The translations under genes were made by a program, and so were the position numbers. From the NCBI GenBank assembly GCA_026985515.1, contig JALSQH010000002.1:1-21604 (forward strand): DNA of 21,604 nt, in the 5' to 3' direction. The notes under the pieces were generated by a model. That model saw only the letters and a list, made by a program, of their open reading frames with translations. It made no database searches and was not told the DNA's origin. The DNA is from a bacterium (GTDB lineage: Bacteria; JALSQH01). Positions 9,544 to 17,410 of this stretch are shown here, one piece after another; the first letter of the stretch is position 1; every line of letters begins with the position of its first letter.

Positions 9544-10411
9544 GGGTGTTTACACCGCAATAGTAACTCCGTTCAGGAATGGTCAGATTGACTGGGAAGC
9601 ATATAAAAATCTCGTTGAGGATCAGAAGAAGGCCGGAGTGGATGGTATTGTTCCATGCGGTACCACAGGAGAGTCAGCCACACTGACCTACCAGGAACAC
9701 ATTGACCTCATTAAAAGAAGCGTTGAATTTGCTGAAGGCAAAATAAAGGTTATTGCCGGGACAGGTTCCAATTCCACAAGAGAAGCAATAGAATTAACAA
9801 CTGAAGCAGAAAAAGCCGGAGCAGATGGAGCCTTACTTATAACTCCATATTACAACAAACCCACCCAGAGAGGGCTCTATCAACATTTCAAAGCAATAGC
9901 AGAATCCACCTCCCTTCCCCTGATACTCTATAACATACCTGGAAGGACAGCAGTGAAACTTGAGCTGGATACAATCTGTAAGTTAGCTGAAATAAAGAAT
10001 ATCGTGGGGATAAAGGAAGCAACGGGTTCCCTTGACATGGCAACTTCTCTGGTGCTTAACTGTCCTGAAGATTTCGTTATTCTCTCCGGTGATGACAGTC
10101 TTACACTACCCATTATGGCTGTTGGTGGCCACGGAGTAATTTCAGCAGTTGCAAACATAGTTCCAGAAGATATGGTTGCACTTGTCAGGGCTGTGGAAAA
10201 CAATGATCTTGCTACGGCAAGAAAACTTCATCAGAAACTTTTCCCTCTCATTAAGGCTATTTTCATTGAAACCAATCCAATACCTGTTAAGCAGGCGCTG
10301 GTTCTGATGGATAAAATCAAACTTGAATACCGCCTTCCTCTATATGAAATGACTTCTGACCACAAGCTGGAACTAATGAGAGTTATGAGAAATTATGGGC
10401 TGATAGATTAA
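9536..10411 (+). CDS. dapA: 4-hydroxy-tetrahydrodipicolinate synthase
   Basis: Condenses pyruvate with aspartate semialdehyde, the committed step of the DAP/lysine pathway, through a Schiff base. It is a TIM-barrel enzyme of 291 aa. The catalytic set is intact: Lys160 in GIKEATGSLD, Tyr132 and Arg137 in YNIPGRT, the Thr pair 43-44 in PCGTTGESATL, and Tyr106 in PYYNKPTQRG. GGAGG lies 7 nt before the ATG inside dapF. It is the last gene of the operon. dapB, often next to dapA, is absent: the next gene faces the other way. Confidence 0.97.
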   Translation: MFKGVYTAIVTPFRNGQIDWEAYKNLVEDQKKAGVDGIVPCGTTGESATLTYQEHIDLIKRSVEFAEGKIKVIAGTGSNSTREAIELTTEAEKAGADGALLITPYYNKPTQRGLYQHFKAIAESTSLPLILYNIPGRTAVKLELDTICKLAEIKNIVGIKEATGSLDMATSLVLNCPEDFVILSGDDSLTLPIMAVGGHGVISAVANIVPEDMVALVRAVENNDLATARKLHQKLFPLIKAIFIETNPIPVKQALVLMDKIKLEYRLPLYEMTSDHKLELMRVMRNYGLID

Positions 10412-10512
10412 CAGTATGCAAAACATTCCAGCCATTCTCAGTAAAGGAATTTTTAGATTCTTCACCGAATAAGAGAGATAATCTTTTAAAATGAAGTTTA
10501 TTTACACTATTG

Positions 10513-10540
10513 AAGAGCTGGAGGTACTCCTCCCGCTCTT
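10513..10540. terminator. Hairpin between convergent operons, possible bidirectional terminator
   Basis: AAGAGC-T-GGAGG, loop TACT, CCTCC-C-GCTCTT: an 11-bp stem with one T.C mismatch, starting about 100 bp after the dapA stop and touching the stop codon of the LysM gene on the other strand. Neither side has a long T run (CTTTAAT on +, CTTCAATAG on -), so termination strength is uncertain. The preceding 10412-10512 holds nothing else that I recognise. Confidence 0.5.
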
Positions 10541-11775
10541 TAATACTGTGCCACCATTCTTACTTTGTAATTCCTGTAAATTTCTTTATAACTCCTGAAA
10601 ATCAGAGCAACTGATGTTCTGTCCTGGACACTTAGAATTATCGCCTTACCCACAAGAAGCGGGGGAATGTGCTCATACCTGGATTTGATAGGATCATAAA
10701 CTTTCCTCGCCGGTTGATAAATTTCAACCACATTTCCAATCTCCACATTGTCCCTTTTACCAATATCCAGATATACCACATCTCCCTCACCCACAGCGTT
10801 TCTGTTGTCTATGGTGGCTATTATGTATCCATCCACGTTTGCCTCAGACTTTTTTATCTCAATATGATGTGGAAATTTCTCAAATGGCTTTATTGAATCT
10901 CCAATCATTATTGCATCGTAAGATTTTGTAACATACACTTTGGCAGTATCTTTGAAAACCTCCTTTACCTCAAGTACACCCTTTATCCTTACCAGATAAC
11001 CTATTTTTCTCCTGTATCTTGGTGAAAATACTGGTTCCTGCATTTCAAAAACAACAAATTTATCACCCGGTATTATTCCTGCACTCTCACCCATATTTAT
11101 GTAAAGGTAGTCCCCCTGAGAGTAAAGTACCTTTTCCGAATCTGATGCAACTATTCTTCCATAGGATTTCAACTCATATTTTGAAATAAATCCTTCATAT
11201 CCAACCCTTATGAAGTAGTGGATGGGTGGTGGCTGAGGAATAACTATGGTCTGGACAGTTGGCTCCTCTATTTCCTCCGGCATCGTTGCAACTTCCTGAG
11301 GTGCTGGTACATTACCTGCAGAAACCTGGGGAGAGGTTGGAGCTGGAGGCAGATTCTCAGATGGCAGAGGAGTGGCTACAGCAGCAGGAGCCTGCTGTAC
11401 TGAAGGAGTAACTGGAGGAGCCTTCAAACTTTCCACGGGAGGCGGAACACTCACACCGGTAACGGGTTTTATGGGCTGAGGTACCCGGGTCCCCGTTACT
11501 GCGGTGGCTGAAGCAAGATTCTGTGGTGGAGGTCCACTCAAAATTTTCGGGATGGCCAGAGGCTTTCCAGGATAAATCAGATTTGGATCATCTATGTATG
11601 GATTGGCCTCCCAGATTCTTGGCCAGAGCCATGGATTATGATAAAATTGCTGAGCAAGTCCCCATAGAGTGTCACCTGACTGAACAATATAGACCTCTCC
11701 ACCATTATTTGCATCCTGAGCAAATAAAGGAAGAGTAAGAAAAACAATTACAGCAATTAAAAGAGCCTTTTTCAT
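10540..11775 (-). CDS. Secreted LysM-domain protein with Pro-rich linker
   Basis: Predicted periplasmic or cell-wall-associated protein, 411 aa. A signal peptide covers about residues 1-19 (hydrophobic core, then LFA-QD). A LysM domain follows (about 28-76: YIVQSGDTLWGLAQQFYHN, WPRIWEANPYI, NLIYPGKPLAIP), which binds peptidoglycan glycan. A Pro/Ala/Val-rich, probably disordered linker runs from about 78 to 190, then a 215-residue beta-rich C-terminal region, with repeated short segments around GDKFVVFE, GDVVYLDIG and GNVVEIYQ, that I cannot assign. No catalytic motif was seen. It follows the cpoB-like gene with an ATGA overlap, so the two are co-transcribed and probably act together at the envelope. 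Similar LysM proteins occur in many diderm anaerobes. Confidence 0.85.
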   Translation of the reverse strand: MKKALLIAVIVFLTLPLFAQDANNGGEVYIVQSGDTLWGLAQQFYHNPWLWPRIWEANPYIDDPNLIYPGKPLAIPKILSGPPPQNLASATAVTGTRVPQPIKPVTGVSVPPPVESLKAPPVTPSVQQAPAAVATPLPSENLPPAPTSPQVSAGNVPAPQEVATMPEEIEEPTVQTIVIPQPPPIHYFIRVGYEGFISKYELKSYGRIVASDSEKVLYSQGDYLYINMGESAGIIPGDKFVVFEMQEPVFSPRYRRKIGYLVRIKGVLEVKEVFKDTAKVYVTKSYDAIMIGDSIKPFEKFPHHIEIKKSEANVDGYIIATIDNRNAVGEGDVVYLDIGKRDNVEIGNVVEIYQPARKVYDPIKSRYEHIPPLLVGKAIILSVQDRTSVALIFRSYKEIYRNYKVRMVAQY

Positions 11776-12599
11776 TCGCCACCCCCATTTATTTCCTTTA
11801 ATTTGGATCTTGCAATTTTTGCAGGATTGCTCCAGGGATAATTATTGATAACCATTTTTAAATACTCCCTGCCCTTCTCAACATTGCCCATCTTCAGGTA
11901 TGAAAATCCTATCTTTAAAATTGCATCAGGCACCTTGTTGCCATCGGGATACTGAGAAAGAACTTTATTGAAATACTCAATTGCGTCACTGTAGTTATGG
12001 GTGGCATAATAGCATTCACCTGTCCAGTAAAGGGCGTTATCGGCAAGATCACTGTCCGGAAAACTCTGAACAAGATAGAGAAACAAACCAGAAGCTCTGT
12101 CGTAATCACCTGCTTTAAGATACGACATCGCCTTTCTGTATATATTCTCCGGGCTTGAGGGATCAACTCCCCTCAGATCTGCTCTGGGATTCACAGGTTG
12201 AGGTTCTTCATTTTCCTCCGCACCAGATGAGGTACCATAACCACCTGAAACTGCAACTTCAGTTTCTCTGCTGACTGATGTTGTTGCAGATTCCACTGAT
12301 GGGGAAACCCTCAAATTTTTACGGGGAATGTTCACATAATTCTGCTGAGGATGATTCTTTAGTCTCTGAGATAATTCATCAACTTTTAGAGAAAGCGATT
12401 CAATCTTATCCTGCATGAGATTTAAGAGATACATCTTTCTTTCCAGTTCCTCAACTCTCGTCTGAAGAAGTGCGTTTGTCCTCTGTATCTCCCTCAATTG
12501 CAATTCAAGATCTTCCATCTTATCCCTTTTATTAATCGTAGAACAAGCAAACAAAATTGGCAAGGAAAAGAGTACAAAAAAATTCTTCCACTTCTTCAT
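11772..12599 (-). CDS. cpoB: CpoB/YbgF-like lipoprotein with coiled coil and TPR repeats
   Basis: Envelope protein of the Tol-Pal/CpoB type, which in E. coli links outer-membrane constriction with peptidoglycan synthesis. Here it is a lipoprotein: the hydrophobic N-terminus ends in the lipobox LFAC (Cys19). Residues of about 28-75 form a coiled coil (LELQLREIQRTNALLQTRV and following), then a Ser/Pro-rich linker, then three TPR-like units from about 150 (PENIYRKAMSYLKAGDYDRA, ALYWTGECYYATHNYSDAIE, AILKIGFSYLKMGNVEKG) in the YbgF arrangement. Length 275 aa, typical. No tolA, tolB or pal gene is in the window; the partner here is the LysM gene. Family membership is clear; the exact Tol-Pal role is inference. 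Confidence 0.87.
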   Translation of the reverse strand: MKKWKNFFVLFSLPILFACSTINKRDKMEDLELQLREIQRTNALLQTRVEELERKMYLLNLMQDKIESLSLKVDELSQRLKNHPQQNYVNIPRKNLRVSPSVESATTSVSRETEVAVSGGYGTSSGAEENEEPQPVNPRADLRGVDPSSPENIYRKAMSYLKAGDYDRASGLFLYLVQSFPDSDLADNALYWTGECYYATHNYSDAIEYFNKVLSQYPDGNKVPDAILKIGFSYLKMGNVEKGREYLKMVINNYPWSNPAKIARSKLKEINGGGE

Positions 12600-12622
12600 C
12601 TGTACACCCGCTTTTGAACTAA

Positions 12623-12651
12623 ATAATAAGTTATAACCCTTTTTCTGTCAA
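12623..12651 (-). promoter_or_regulatory. Strong promoter of the cpoB-LysM operon
   Basis: On the minus strand a perfect TTGACA (12646-12651), a 17-nt spacer and TATTAT (12623-12628, 5/6) end 23 nt before the ATG at 12599. It is the best -35 match upstream of any structural gene here. The ribosome site behind it (GCGGGTG) is weak. Just upstream lies an imperfect inverted repeat, AGGAA-TA-CAGCTG-TTCCT (12651-12668). Confidence 0.75.
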
Positions 12652-12729
12652 GGAATACAGCTGTTCCTCTGACTTGCATAATTTCTCAATCGGTAGAAAA
12701 TATTAAGTAAACGTGGTAGGGAGGAGAAA

Positions 12730-13029
12730 ATGTGGACGGACAGGATTCCTGAAGACGCAACAATAATAGACATCCGTGACCCTGACTCCTTCAAAGAGTA
12801 TCATTATCCCGGGTCAATCAATATTCCCTTTGAGGAAATGATTAAAAAAGTTTCCTCTGAAGAATTACCCAGAGAGAAGAACTATCTTATTGTATGTTAT
12901 GCTGGAATGAAAACTTCAGTAATCCTCAACATGATGCTTGCTCATGGATACAGAGCACAGGGAGTGATTGGTGGAATTGGAACTCTGAGAAGAATAGAAG
13001 AAGAAAAATCGCAGAAGACTAAATCGTAA
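12730..13029 (+). CDS. Single-domain rhodanese-like protein
   Basis: Small cytosolic sulfurtransferase-fold protein, 99 aa. It has the rhodanese pattern IIDIRDPDSFKEYHYPGSINIP near the start and an active-site loop CYAGMKT with persulfide-forming Cys56, where many relatives have Arg in place of the Lys. Such proteins carry persulfide sulfur or act as sulfur sensors; the substrate is unknown. A strong ribosome site, GGGAGGAG, lies just upstream of the ATG. It is monocistronic, divergent from cpoB, and its last 11 bp overlap the end of the convergent outer-membrane-type gene. I see no convincing promoter in 12652-12729: TTGCAT (12674) and AAATAT (12698) at 18 nt is the best, weak, candidate. 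Confidence 0.87.
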   Translation: MWTDRIPEDATIIDIRDPDSFKEYHYPGSINIPFEEMIKKVSSEELPREKNYLIVCYAGMKTSVILNMMLAHGYRAQGVIGGIGTLRRIEEEKSQKTKS

Positions 13030-13744
13030 ACCAGATTTTACCAAGAAAGAGGAAGGCTCCTCTGTAATTCTTTCTTGGACCAAGGGAATAGCCAGGGGTA
13101 ACAGCAATTCCATAATTGCCAAGATCAATTCCCACTATCAAGCCAACAAAATTATTTGCACCACCCTCAGCCTCTTCTCTTTCCCAGAGATCTTCCAGAT
13201 CCTCGCCAAGATATTCAAACCCGTAAATTAAAAATTTTTTCCTGCCTGAAAATGCAAGGGTTAAATGCCAGTCAAAGGGATCCCTGAATTTGGAAAAGGA
13301 TTTATCAAGGTAGTTGTTCAAGGAAAATTCAAAAAGACCAATTCTATAGGTGGCCAGAAAACCTGTATGAAAGGTAAATACACCCTCTGTTTCTCTAAGA
13401 AGTTCCAGAGCAAGTGAAACCTCATAACTGTCGCTTTTCAAGATCCTGAAGCCTCCACCCACTCCAAAACCAGAATGACCTGAGGAAAGATTGTAACCAG
13501 TACTTATTTTCATGGAAATCTGGTCACTCATCCCAGCCTGAAAATCGCTCCATATTTCCACCCCCCTTGACCATGAAGGTGGAATGTAGCGGGTTCCTGC
13601 TGAAGTTCTGATTTCAAAAATGTAACTTTTATAATCAGGTAACTCTGAGACCACTAAATTGTAAATTGATTCACCGCCATATAAAAATGAGGCATAAAAA
13701 AGGGGCAGGGAAAAAAATAATAATGTGCAGATCCACTTTCTCAT
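13019..13744 (-). CDS. Secreted protein, probable small outer-membrane beta-barrel
   Basis: I do not recognise a named family. The 241-aa product has a signal peptide (basic MRKW, hydrophobic to about residue 20, then YGGE). The mature part is made of alternating hydrophobic/polar beta-strand-like segments rich in Gly and aromatics (for example ISMKISTGYNLSSGHSGFG, TFHTGFLATYRIGLFEFSL, FLIYGFEYLGEDL, FVGLIVGIDLGNYGIAVTP). It ends in a strand, GAFLFLGKIWFTI, as outer-membrane barrels do, although the last residue is Ile rather than Phe. It lies 43 bp after the biotin-carrier gene on the same strand but has its own strong promoter and no Shine-Dalgarno, so it may be expressed from a near-leaderless mRNA. 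The stop codon lies inside the rhodanese gene's last codons. Confidence 0.7.
   Translation of the reverse strand: MRKWICTLLFFSLPLFYASFLYGGESIYNLVVSELPDYKSYIFEIRTSAGTRYIPPSWSRGVEIWSDFQAGMSDQISMKISTGYNLSSGHSGFGVGGGFRILKSDSYEVSLALELLRETEGVFTFHTGFLATYRIGLFEFSLNNYLDKSFSKFRDPFDWHLTLAFSGRKKFLIYGFEYLGEDLEDLWEREEAEGGANNFVGLIVGIDLGNYGIAVTPGYSLGPRKNYRGAFLFLGKIWFTI
13041..13078. other. Long inverted repeat at convergent gene ends
   Basis: CCAAGAAAGA (13041-13050) pairs perfectly with TCTTTCTTGG (13069-13078), and the 18-nt interior can form an inner GAGGA-AGGC-TCCTC stem. It starts 11 nt after the rhodanese stop and lies in the last coding part of the convergent outer-membrane-type gene. No T run follows on either strand, so a classical intrinsic terminator is not shown. 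CTTGG-A-CCAAG (13074-13084) offers an alternative fold. Confidence 0.4.
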
Positions 13745-13753
13745 TACACAACA

Positions 13754-13782
13754 ATTATAATAAGGGATTCAGGGTTATGCAA
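13754..13782 (-). promoter_or_regulatory. Promoter of the outer-membrane-type gene, predicted near-leaderless
   Basis: On the minus strand TTGCAT (13777-13782), a 17-nt spacer and perfect TATAAT (13754-13759). The -10 box ends only 9 nt before the ATG at 13744, so transcription should begin about 2-3 nt before the start codon. The intervening TGTTGTGTA has no Shine-Dalgarno. Confidence 0.7.
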
Positions 13783-13787
13783 CGCAA

Positions 13788-14285
13788 TTATTCAAAAACG
13801 ATAAGAACTGCTCTTGCCTCAACAGAGTCGCCTTCTTTAACAAAAACTTTCTTTACCTTTCCCTTTCTGGGACTTTTTATGAGATTCTCCATCTTCATTG
13901 CCTCTATGGCAAGAAGTACCTGATCCTTTTTCACTTCCTCACCCTCTTTAACTTCAACCCTTACCACTTTCCCGGGCATTGGTGCCACAACTTCACGAAC
14001 ACTCTCATCACCTGATTCGCCCCTGCCAATAAATCTATTTCTGGAATTAGTTACGACAACATAAATGTTGCAATTATCTATCGCTATTAGATAGTTACCC
14101 CTTTTCTTCCTCTCATAAAAAAAATGAATCCTCTCTTCATCAGAAAAAATTGTATATTCATTTGGTGAAAACTTTTTTGTGTGAAAGACTTCTTCCTCTT
14201 CTCCCAATCTCAGAATCAAATCACCATCTCTCTTTTTAACCTCAACTTCATAGGTTTCACCATCTATCACAACCTGTAATTTCAT
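13788..14285 (-). CDS. Biotin carboxyl carrier protein of an acyl-CoA carboxylase
   Basis: Carries the carboxyl group on biotin between the biotin carboxylase and the carboxyltransferase. Length 165 aa. The C-terminal half (about 97-165) is a biotinyl domain with VVAPMPGKVVRVEVKEG and the biotinylated Lys131 in EAMKMEN. The N-terminal 85 residues are beta-rich (LQVVIDGETYEVEVKKRDG and following) and resemble the region that precedes the biotin domain in fused alpha subunits of propionyl-CoA carboxylase. GGAG lies 7 nt before the ATG. It follows the biotin carboxylase by 13 bp, so the alpha subunit is split into two genes. This is the last gene of the carboxylase operon. Confidence 0.92.
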   Translation of the reverse strand: MKLQVVIDGETYEVEVKKRDGDLILRLGEEEEVFHTKKFSPNEYTIFSDEERIHFFYERKKRGNYLIAIDNCNIYVVVTNSRNRFIGRGESGDESVREVVAPMPGKVVRVEVKEGEEVKKDQVLLAIEAMKMENLIKSPRKGKVKKVFVKEGDSVEARAVLIVFE

Positions 14286-14298
14286 ATTCTTGCTCCAT

Positions 14299-15819
14299 TC
14301 ATAACTTAAAAGGTCTCGTTCTCATAATGCCCTGTTGTATCCTTCCAAGCATTTTCCATGAAGAGACAGAACCGCTTTCTTTTCCAGAATCTTCCGCTGA
14401 TGAATCCTCAATGAAAACAAAAACAGCAGCCACCAGCGCCTTTTTTATCAACTCCTTTTTCTTTGCCCTGATAAGAGCTGCATAGTCAAGTTTCTCAAGA
14501 AGAGTTGTATCATATTTACCTTCTCTAAAAGGCTCAGAGTTTATAACCACCTGGTGAAAAATTATGTTATTTTTAACACCAGCCAGACGATACTCGTCAA
14601 GGGCAACAAGTATTCGGGATATTGCGTCCTCTCTGCTCTCTCCCCATGCTATTAATTTGGCTATCATCGGGTCATAGTAAATTGGTATGGTAAAACCCTG
14701 ATATACACCAGTGTCAAGGCGTATGCCTGGATTACCGGGATTTATCAATCCTATTATTCTGCCGGGACTTGGATTAAAGTTATTCAGAGGATCCTCAGCG
14801 TAAATCCTTGCTTCTATGGCGTGTCCTCTCTGGATTATTCTATTCTGCTCCCAGTTAAGTTTCTCCCCGGCAGCGACCATGAACTGAGCCTTTACCAGGT
14901 CAATACCCGTGACCATTTCGGTTACAGGATGCTCAACCTGTAATCTTGTATTCATTTCAAGAAAGTAATAATTTCTGTGTTTATCAACGAGAAATTCCAC
15001 TGTACCCGCATTGAAATAGCCCACCTTTTTAGCGAGCCTGATGGCACTATTTGCCATTTTTTCTCTCAGCTCATCTGTTATAAATGGCGAGGGAGATTCT
15101 TCAATAACCTTCTGGTGTCTCCTCTGAACGGAACATTCCCTCTCATTCAGATGAAAGTAGTTTCCATTCTGATCAGCAATGATCTGGATTTCAATGTGAT
15201 GGGGTTCTTCAAGATACTTTTCAATGTAAATTCTATCGTCACCAAAGGCTCCCCGCGCCTCTCTTCTGGCCGAATCAAAGGCGTTTTTCAATTCAGACTC
15301 TTCAAAAACGAGTCTCATACCCTTTCCACCACCACCAGCTGAGGCCTTGAGCATAATTGGATATCCTATTTCTCTTGCAAAGGATTTTGCTTCCTCAAAT
15401 GATTCTACCGAGTCTTCAGTACCGGGTACCACAGGGACCCCGGCAGAAATGGCTATTTTCCTCGAAGTTACTTTATCACCCATTGCTTCAATAGCTTCCG
15501 GGGGTGGACCAATGAAAGTTATTCCTTCCTCCTGGCATCTTCTGGCAAATTCAGGATTTTCAGATAAAAAACCATATCCTGGATGTATTGCATCTGCACC
15601 AGCTTCCTTCGCCACAGAAATTATCTTCTCAATATTCAGATAACTTTGAGTGGAAGGAGAAGGACCAATAAAATAACTCTCTCCTGACATCAACACATGA
15701 AGAGCGTCTCTGTCTGCTTCTGAATAAACTGTGGCAAATGGAATCCCGAGTTCCTTCGCTGCTCTGAGAACCCTTACAGCAATTTCCCCTCTATTTGCAA
15801 TCAGTACTTTCCTGAACAT
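14299..15819 (-). CDS. Biotin carboxylase subunit of acyl-CoA carboxylase
   Basis: ATP-grasp enzyme that carboxylates biotin with bicarbonate. Length 506 aa, about 57 longer than E. coli AccC. The N-terminal domain starts MFRKVLIANRGEIAVRV. The Gly-rich ATP loop is KASAGGGGKGMR (158-169), Lys238 lies in RRHQKVIEESPS, and the metal/catalytic segment EMNTRLQVEHPVTE (288-301) is complete. After the normal AccC end (DTTLLEKL) come about 60 residues (from DYAALIRAKKK to MRTRPFKL) like the start of the linker domain in fused propionyl-CoA carboxylase alpha chains. AGGAG lies 6 nt before the ATG, and the gap from the carboxyltransferase gene is 9 bp. Pairing with that gene suggests propionyl-CoA rather than acetyl-CoA carboxylase; accC naming is the alternative. 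Confidence 0.94.
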   Translation of the reverse strand: MFRKVLIANRGEIAVRVLRAAKELGIPFATVYSEADRDALHVLMSGESYFIGPSPSTQSYLNIEKIISVAKEAGADAIHPGYGFLSENPEFARRCQEEGITFIGPPPEAIEAMGDKVTSRKIAISAGVPVVPGTEDSVESFEEAKSFAREIGYPIMLKASAGGGGKGMRLVFEESELKNAFDSARREARGAFGDDRIYIEKYLEEPHHIEIQIIADQNGNYFHLNERECSVQRRHQKVIEESPSPFITDELREKMANSAIRLAKKVGYFNAGTVEFLVDKHRNYYFLEMNTRLQVEHPVTEMVTGIDLVKAQFMVAAGEKLNWEQNRIIQRGHAIEARIYAEDPLNNFNPSPGRIIGLINPGNPGIRLDTGVYQGFTIPIYYDPMIAKLIAWGESREDAISRILVALDEYRLAGVKNNIIFHQVVINSEPFREGKYDTTLLEKLDYAALIRAKKKELIKKALVAAVFVFIEDSSAEDSGKESGSVSSWKMLGRIQQGIMRTRPFKL

Positions 15820-15828
15820 CTCTTACTC

Positions 15829-17400
15829 CTACAGAGGAATATTTCCATGCTTTTTTGGCGGGAGAGATTCCGACTTATTTCTCAACATCTCAAAGTATGA
15901 TATCAGCTTCGGTCTGAGATATGCTGGATCTATCACTTCATCAATATAACCCAGCCCAGCAGCCTTGTAGGGATTGGCAAAATTTTTTCTATAATCCGCC
16001 ACAAGTTTCTTCTTCAGTTCTTCTGGATTCTCCGCCTCCGCCAACTCCTTTTTGAAGATAATATTTACGGCGCCATCGGGACCCATCACCGCAATTTCTG
16101 CATTTGGAAAAGCAAGATTTATATCCGCTCCAATATGTTTGCTATTCATAACATCATAGGCTCCACCATAAGCCTTTCTCGTTATCACGGTTATGCGCGG
16201 TACAGTCGATTCTGCAAAAGCGTAGAGAAGCTTTGCCCCTTCCTTGATGATACCACCATACTCCTGATCTGACCCGGGTAGGAAACCGGGAACATCTTCA
16301 AAGGTCAGCAGAGGAATATTAAAGGCATCACAGAATCTAACAAATCTTGCAGCCTTTTTTGAAGCGTTAATATCCAGACACCCGGCCAGATGTTCCGGCT
16401 GGTTTGCAACAATTCCCACCGTTCTACCATTGAGTCGTCCAAAACCAATAATAATATTCTGTGCAAAATCCTTTTGAATTTCAAAGAAGTAACCATCATC
16501 AAGAATCCGCGTTATGATCTCTCTCATATCGTACGGCTTGGAGGGGTCGGGAGGAACAATGTACCTCAGTTCTTCATCAATTCTGTCAACAGGATCTGAT
16601 GTTGGTTTAACAGGGGGGTCTTCCATCCAGTTGGAGGGTATAAAACTCAGCAGTTCTCTTACCATGGCGAGGGTTTCCTCTTCTGTATCAAAGGCGAAAT
16701 GAGCAACCCCGCTTATCCTTGTGTGAGTTTCAGCTCCACCCAGTTTTTCTTTTGTTATTTCCTCATGCGTTACAGCCTTTATAACATCGGGACCGGTGAC
16801 AAACATGTAACTGATTTTCCTGACCATAAAAATAAAATCGGTCAGGGCAGGTGAATAAACTGCACCGCCTGCATTGGGACCCATAATTACCGAAATCTGA
16901 GGAATGATACCCGAATATCTGGTATTGCGAAAGAAAATATCAGCGTATCCTGCCAGGCTTTCCACCCCCTCCTGAATTCTTGCACCACCAGAGTCGTTTA
17001 ACCCTATGATGGGGGCTCCATTTTTATAGGCAAGATCCATAATTTTAACAATCTTCCTTGCATGGGCACTGGCAAGGGATCCGCCAAACACTGTAAAATC
17101 CTGAGAAAAGACAAAAACTGTTCTCCCCCTTATCTTTCCATATCCGGTTACCACTCCATCACCATAGATTCTATTTTTCTCCATCCCGAAACCTGTATTC
17201 CTGTTGAGGACAAATTTGTCAATTTCCACAAAAGTCCCCTCATCAAGGAGAAGATTGATTCTCTCTCTTGCCGTTAATTTACCCTGTTTGTGCTGATTCT
17301 CAATCCTTTCAATTCCACCACCAAGTTCTGCAAGTTTGTGTTTTTCCTCAAGTTCCTTTAATTTTTCATCAATAATCTTTCTATCCTTTGAATTTGCCAT
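15829..17400 (-). CDS. Acyl-CoA (probably propionyl-CoA) carboxyltransferase
   Basis: Moves the carboxyl group from biotin to an acyl-CoA, probably making methylmalonyl-CoA. Length 523 aa with two crotonase-like halves. The first oxyanion hole is at [11 protein letters not shown] (107-117) with [18 protein letters not shown] (135-152); the second lies around [19 protein letters not shown] (408-426). Asp416 after GGAY is the residue that in Streptomyces PccB favours propionyl-CoA; acetyl-CoA enzymes often have Ile there. The start is ATG 17400, with AAGGAG 6 nt upstream (17407-17412) overlapping the regulator's stop; a TTG at 17421 is in frame but less likely. A methylmalonyl-CoA decarboxylase alpha subunit has the same fold, but the biotin carboxylase next door argues for a carboxylase. 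Confidence 0.93.
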   Translation of the reverse strand: MANSKDRKIIDEKLKELEEKHKLAELGGGIERIENQHKQGKLTARERINLLLDEGTFVEIDKFVLNRNTGFGMEKNRIYGDGVVTGYGKIRGRTVFVFSQDFTVFGGSLASAHARKIVKIMDLAYKNGAPIIGLNDSGGARIQEGVESLAGYADIFFRNTRYSGIIPQISVIMGPNAGGAVYSPALTDFIFMVRKISYMFVTGPDVIKAVTHEEITKEKLGGAETHTRISGVAHFAFDTEEETLAMVRELLSFIPSNWMEDPPVKPTSDPVDRIDEELRYIVPPDPSKPYDMREIITRILDDGYFFEIQKDFAQNIIIGFGRLNGRTVGIVANQPEHLAGCLDINASKKAARFVRFCDAFNIPLLTFEDVPGFLPGSDQEYGGIIKEGAKLLYAFAESTVPRITVITRKAYGGAYDVMNSKHIGADINLAFPNAEIAVMGPDGAVNIIFKKELAEAENPEELKKKLVADYRKNFANPYKAAGLGYIDEVIDPAYLRPKLISYFEMLRNKSESLPPKKHGNIPL

Positions 17401-17410
17401 ACCTTTCTCC

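Noticed and set aside
12674-12703. Rhodanese promoter TTGCAT-18-AAATAT
   Set aside because: Poor -10 match and AT-rich context; not strong enough to list as a feature.
13788-15819. Fatty-acid-synthesis accB/accC assignment
   Set aside because: The partner carboxyltransferase is the single-chain PccB type rather than AccA/AccD, and the BC protein has a PCC-like C-terminal extension.
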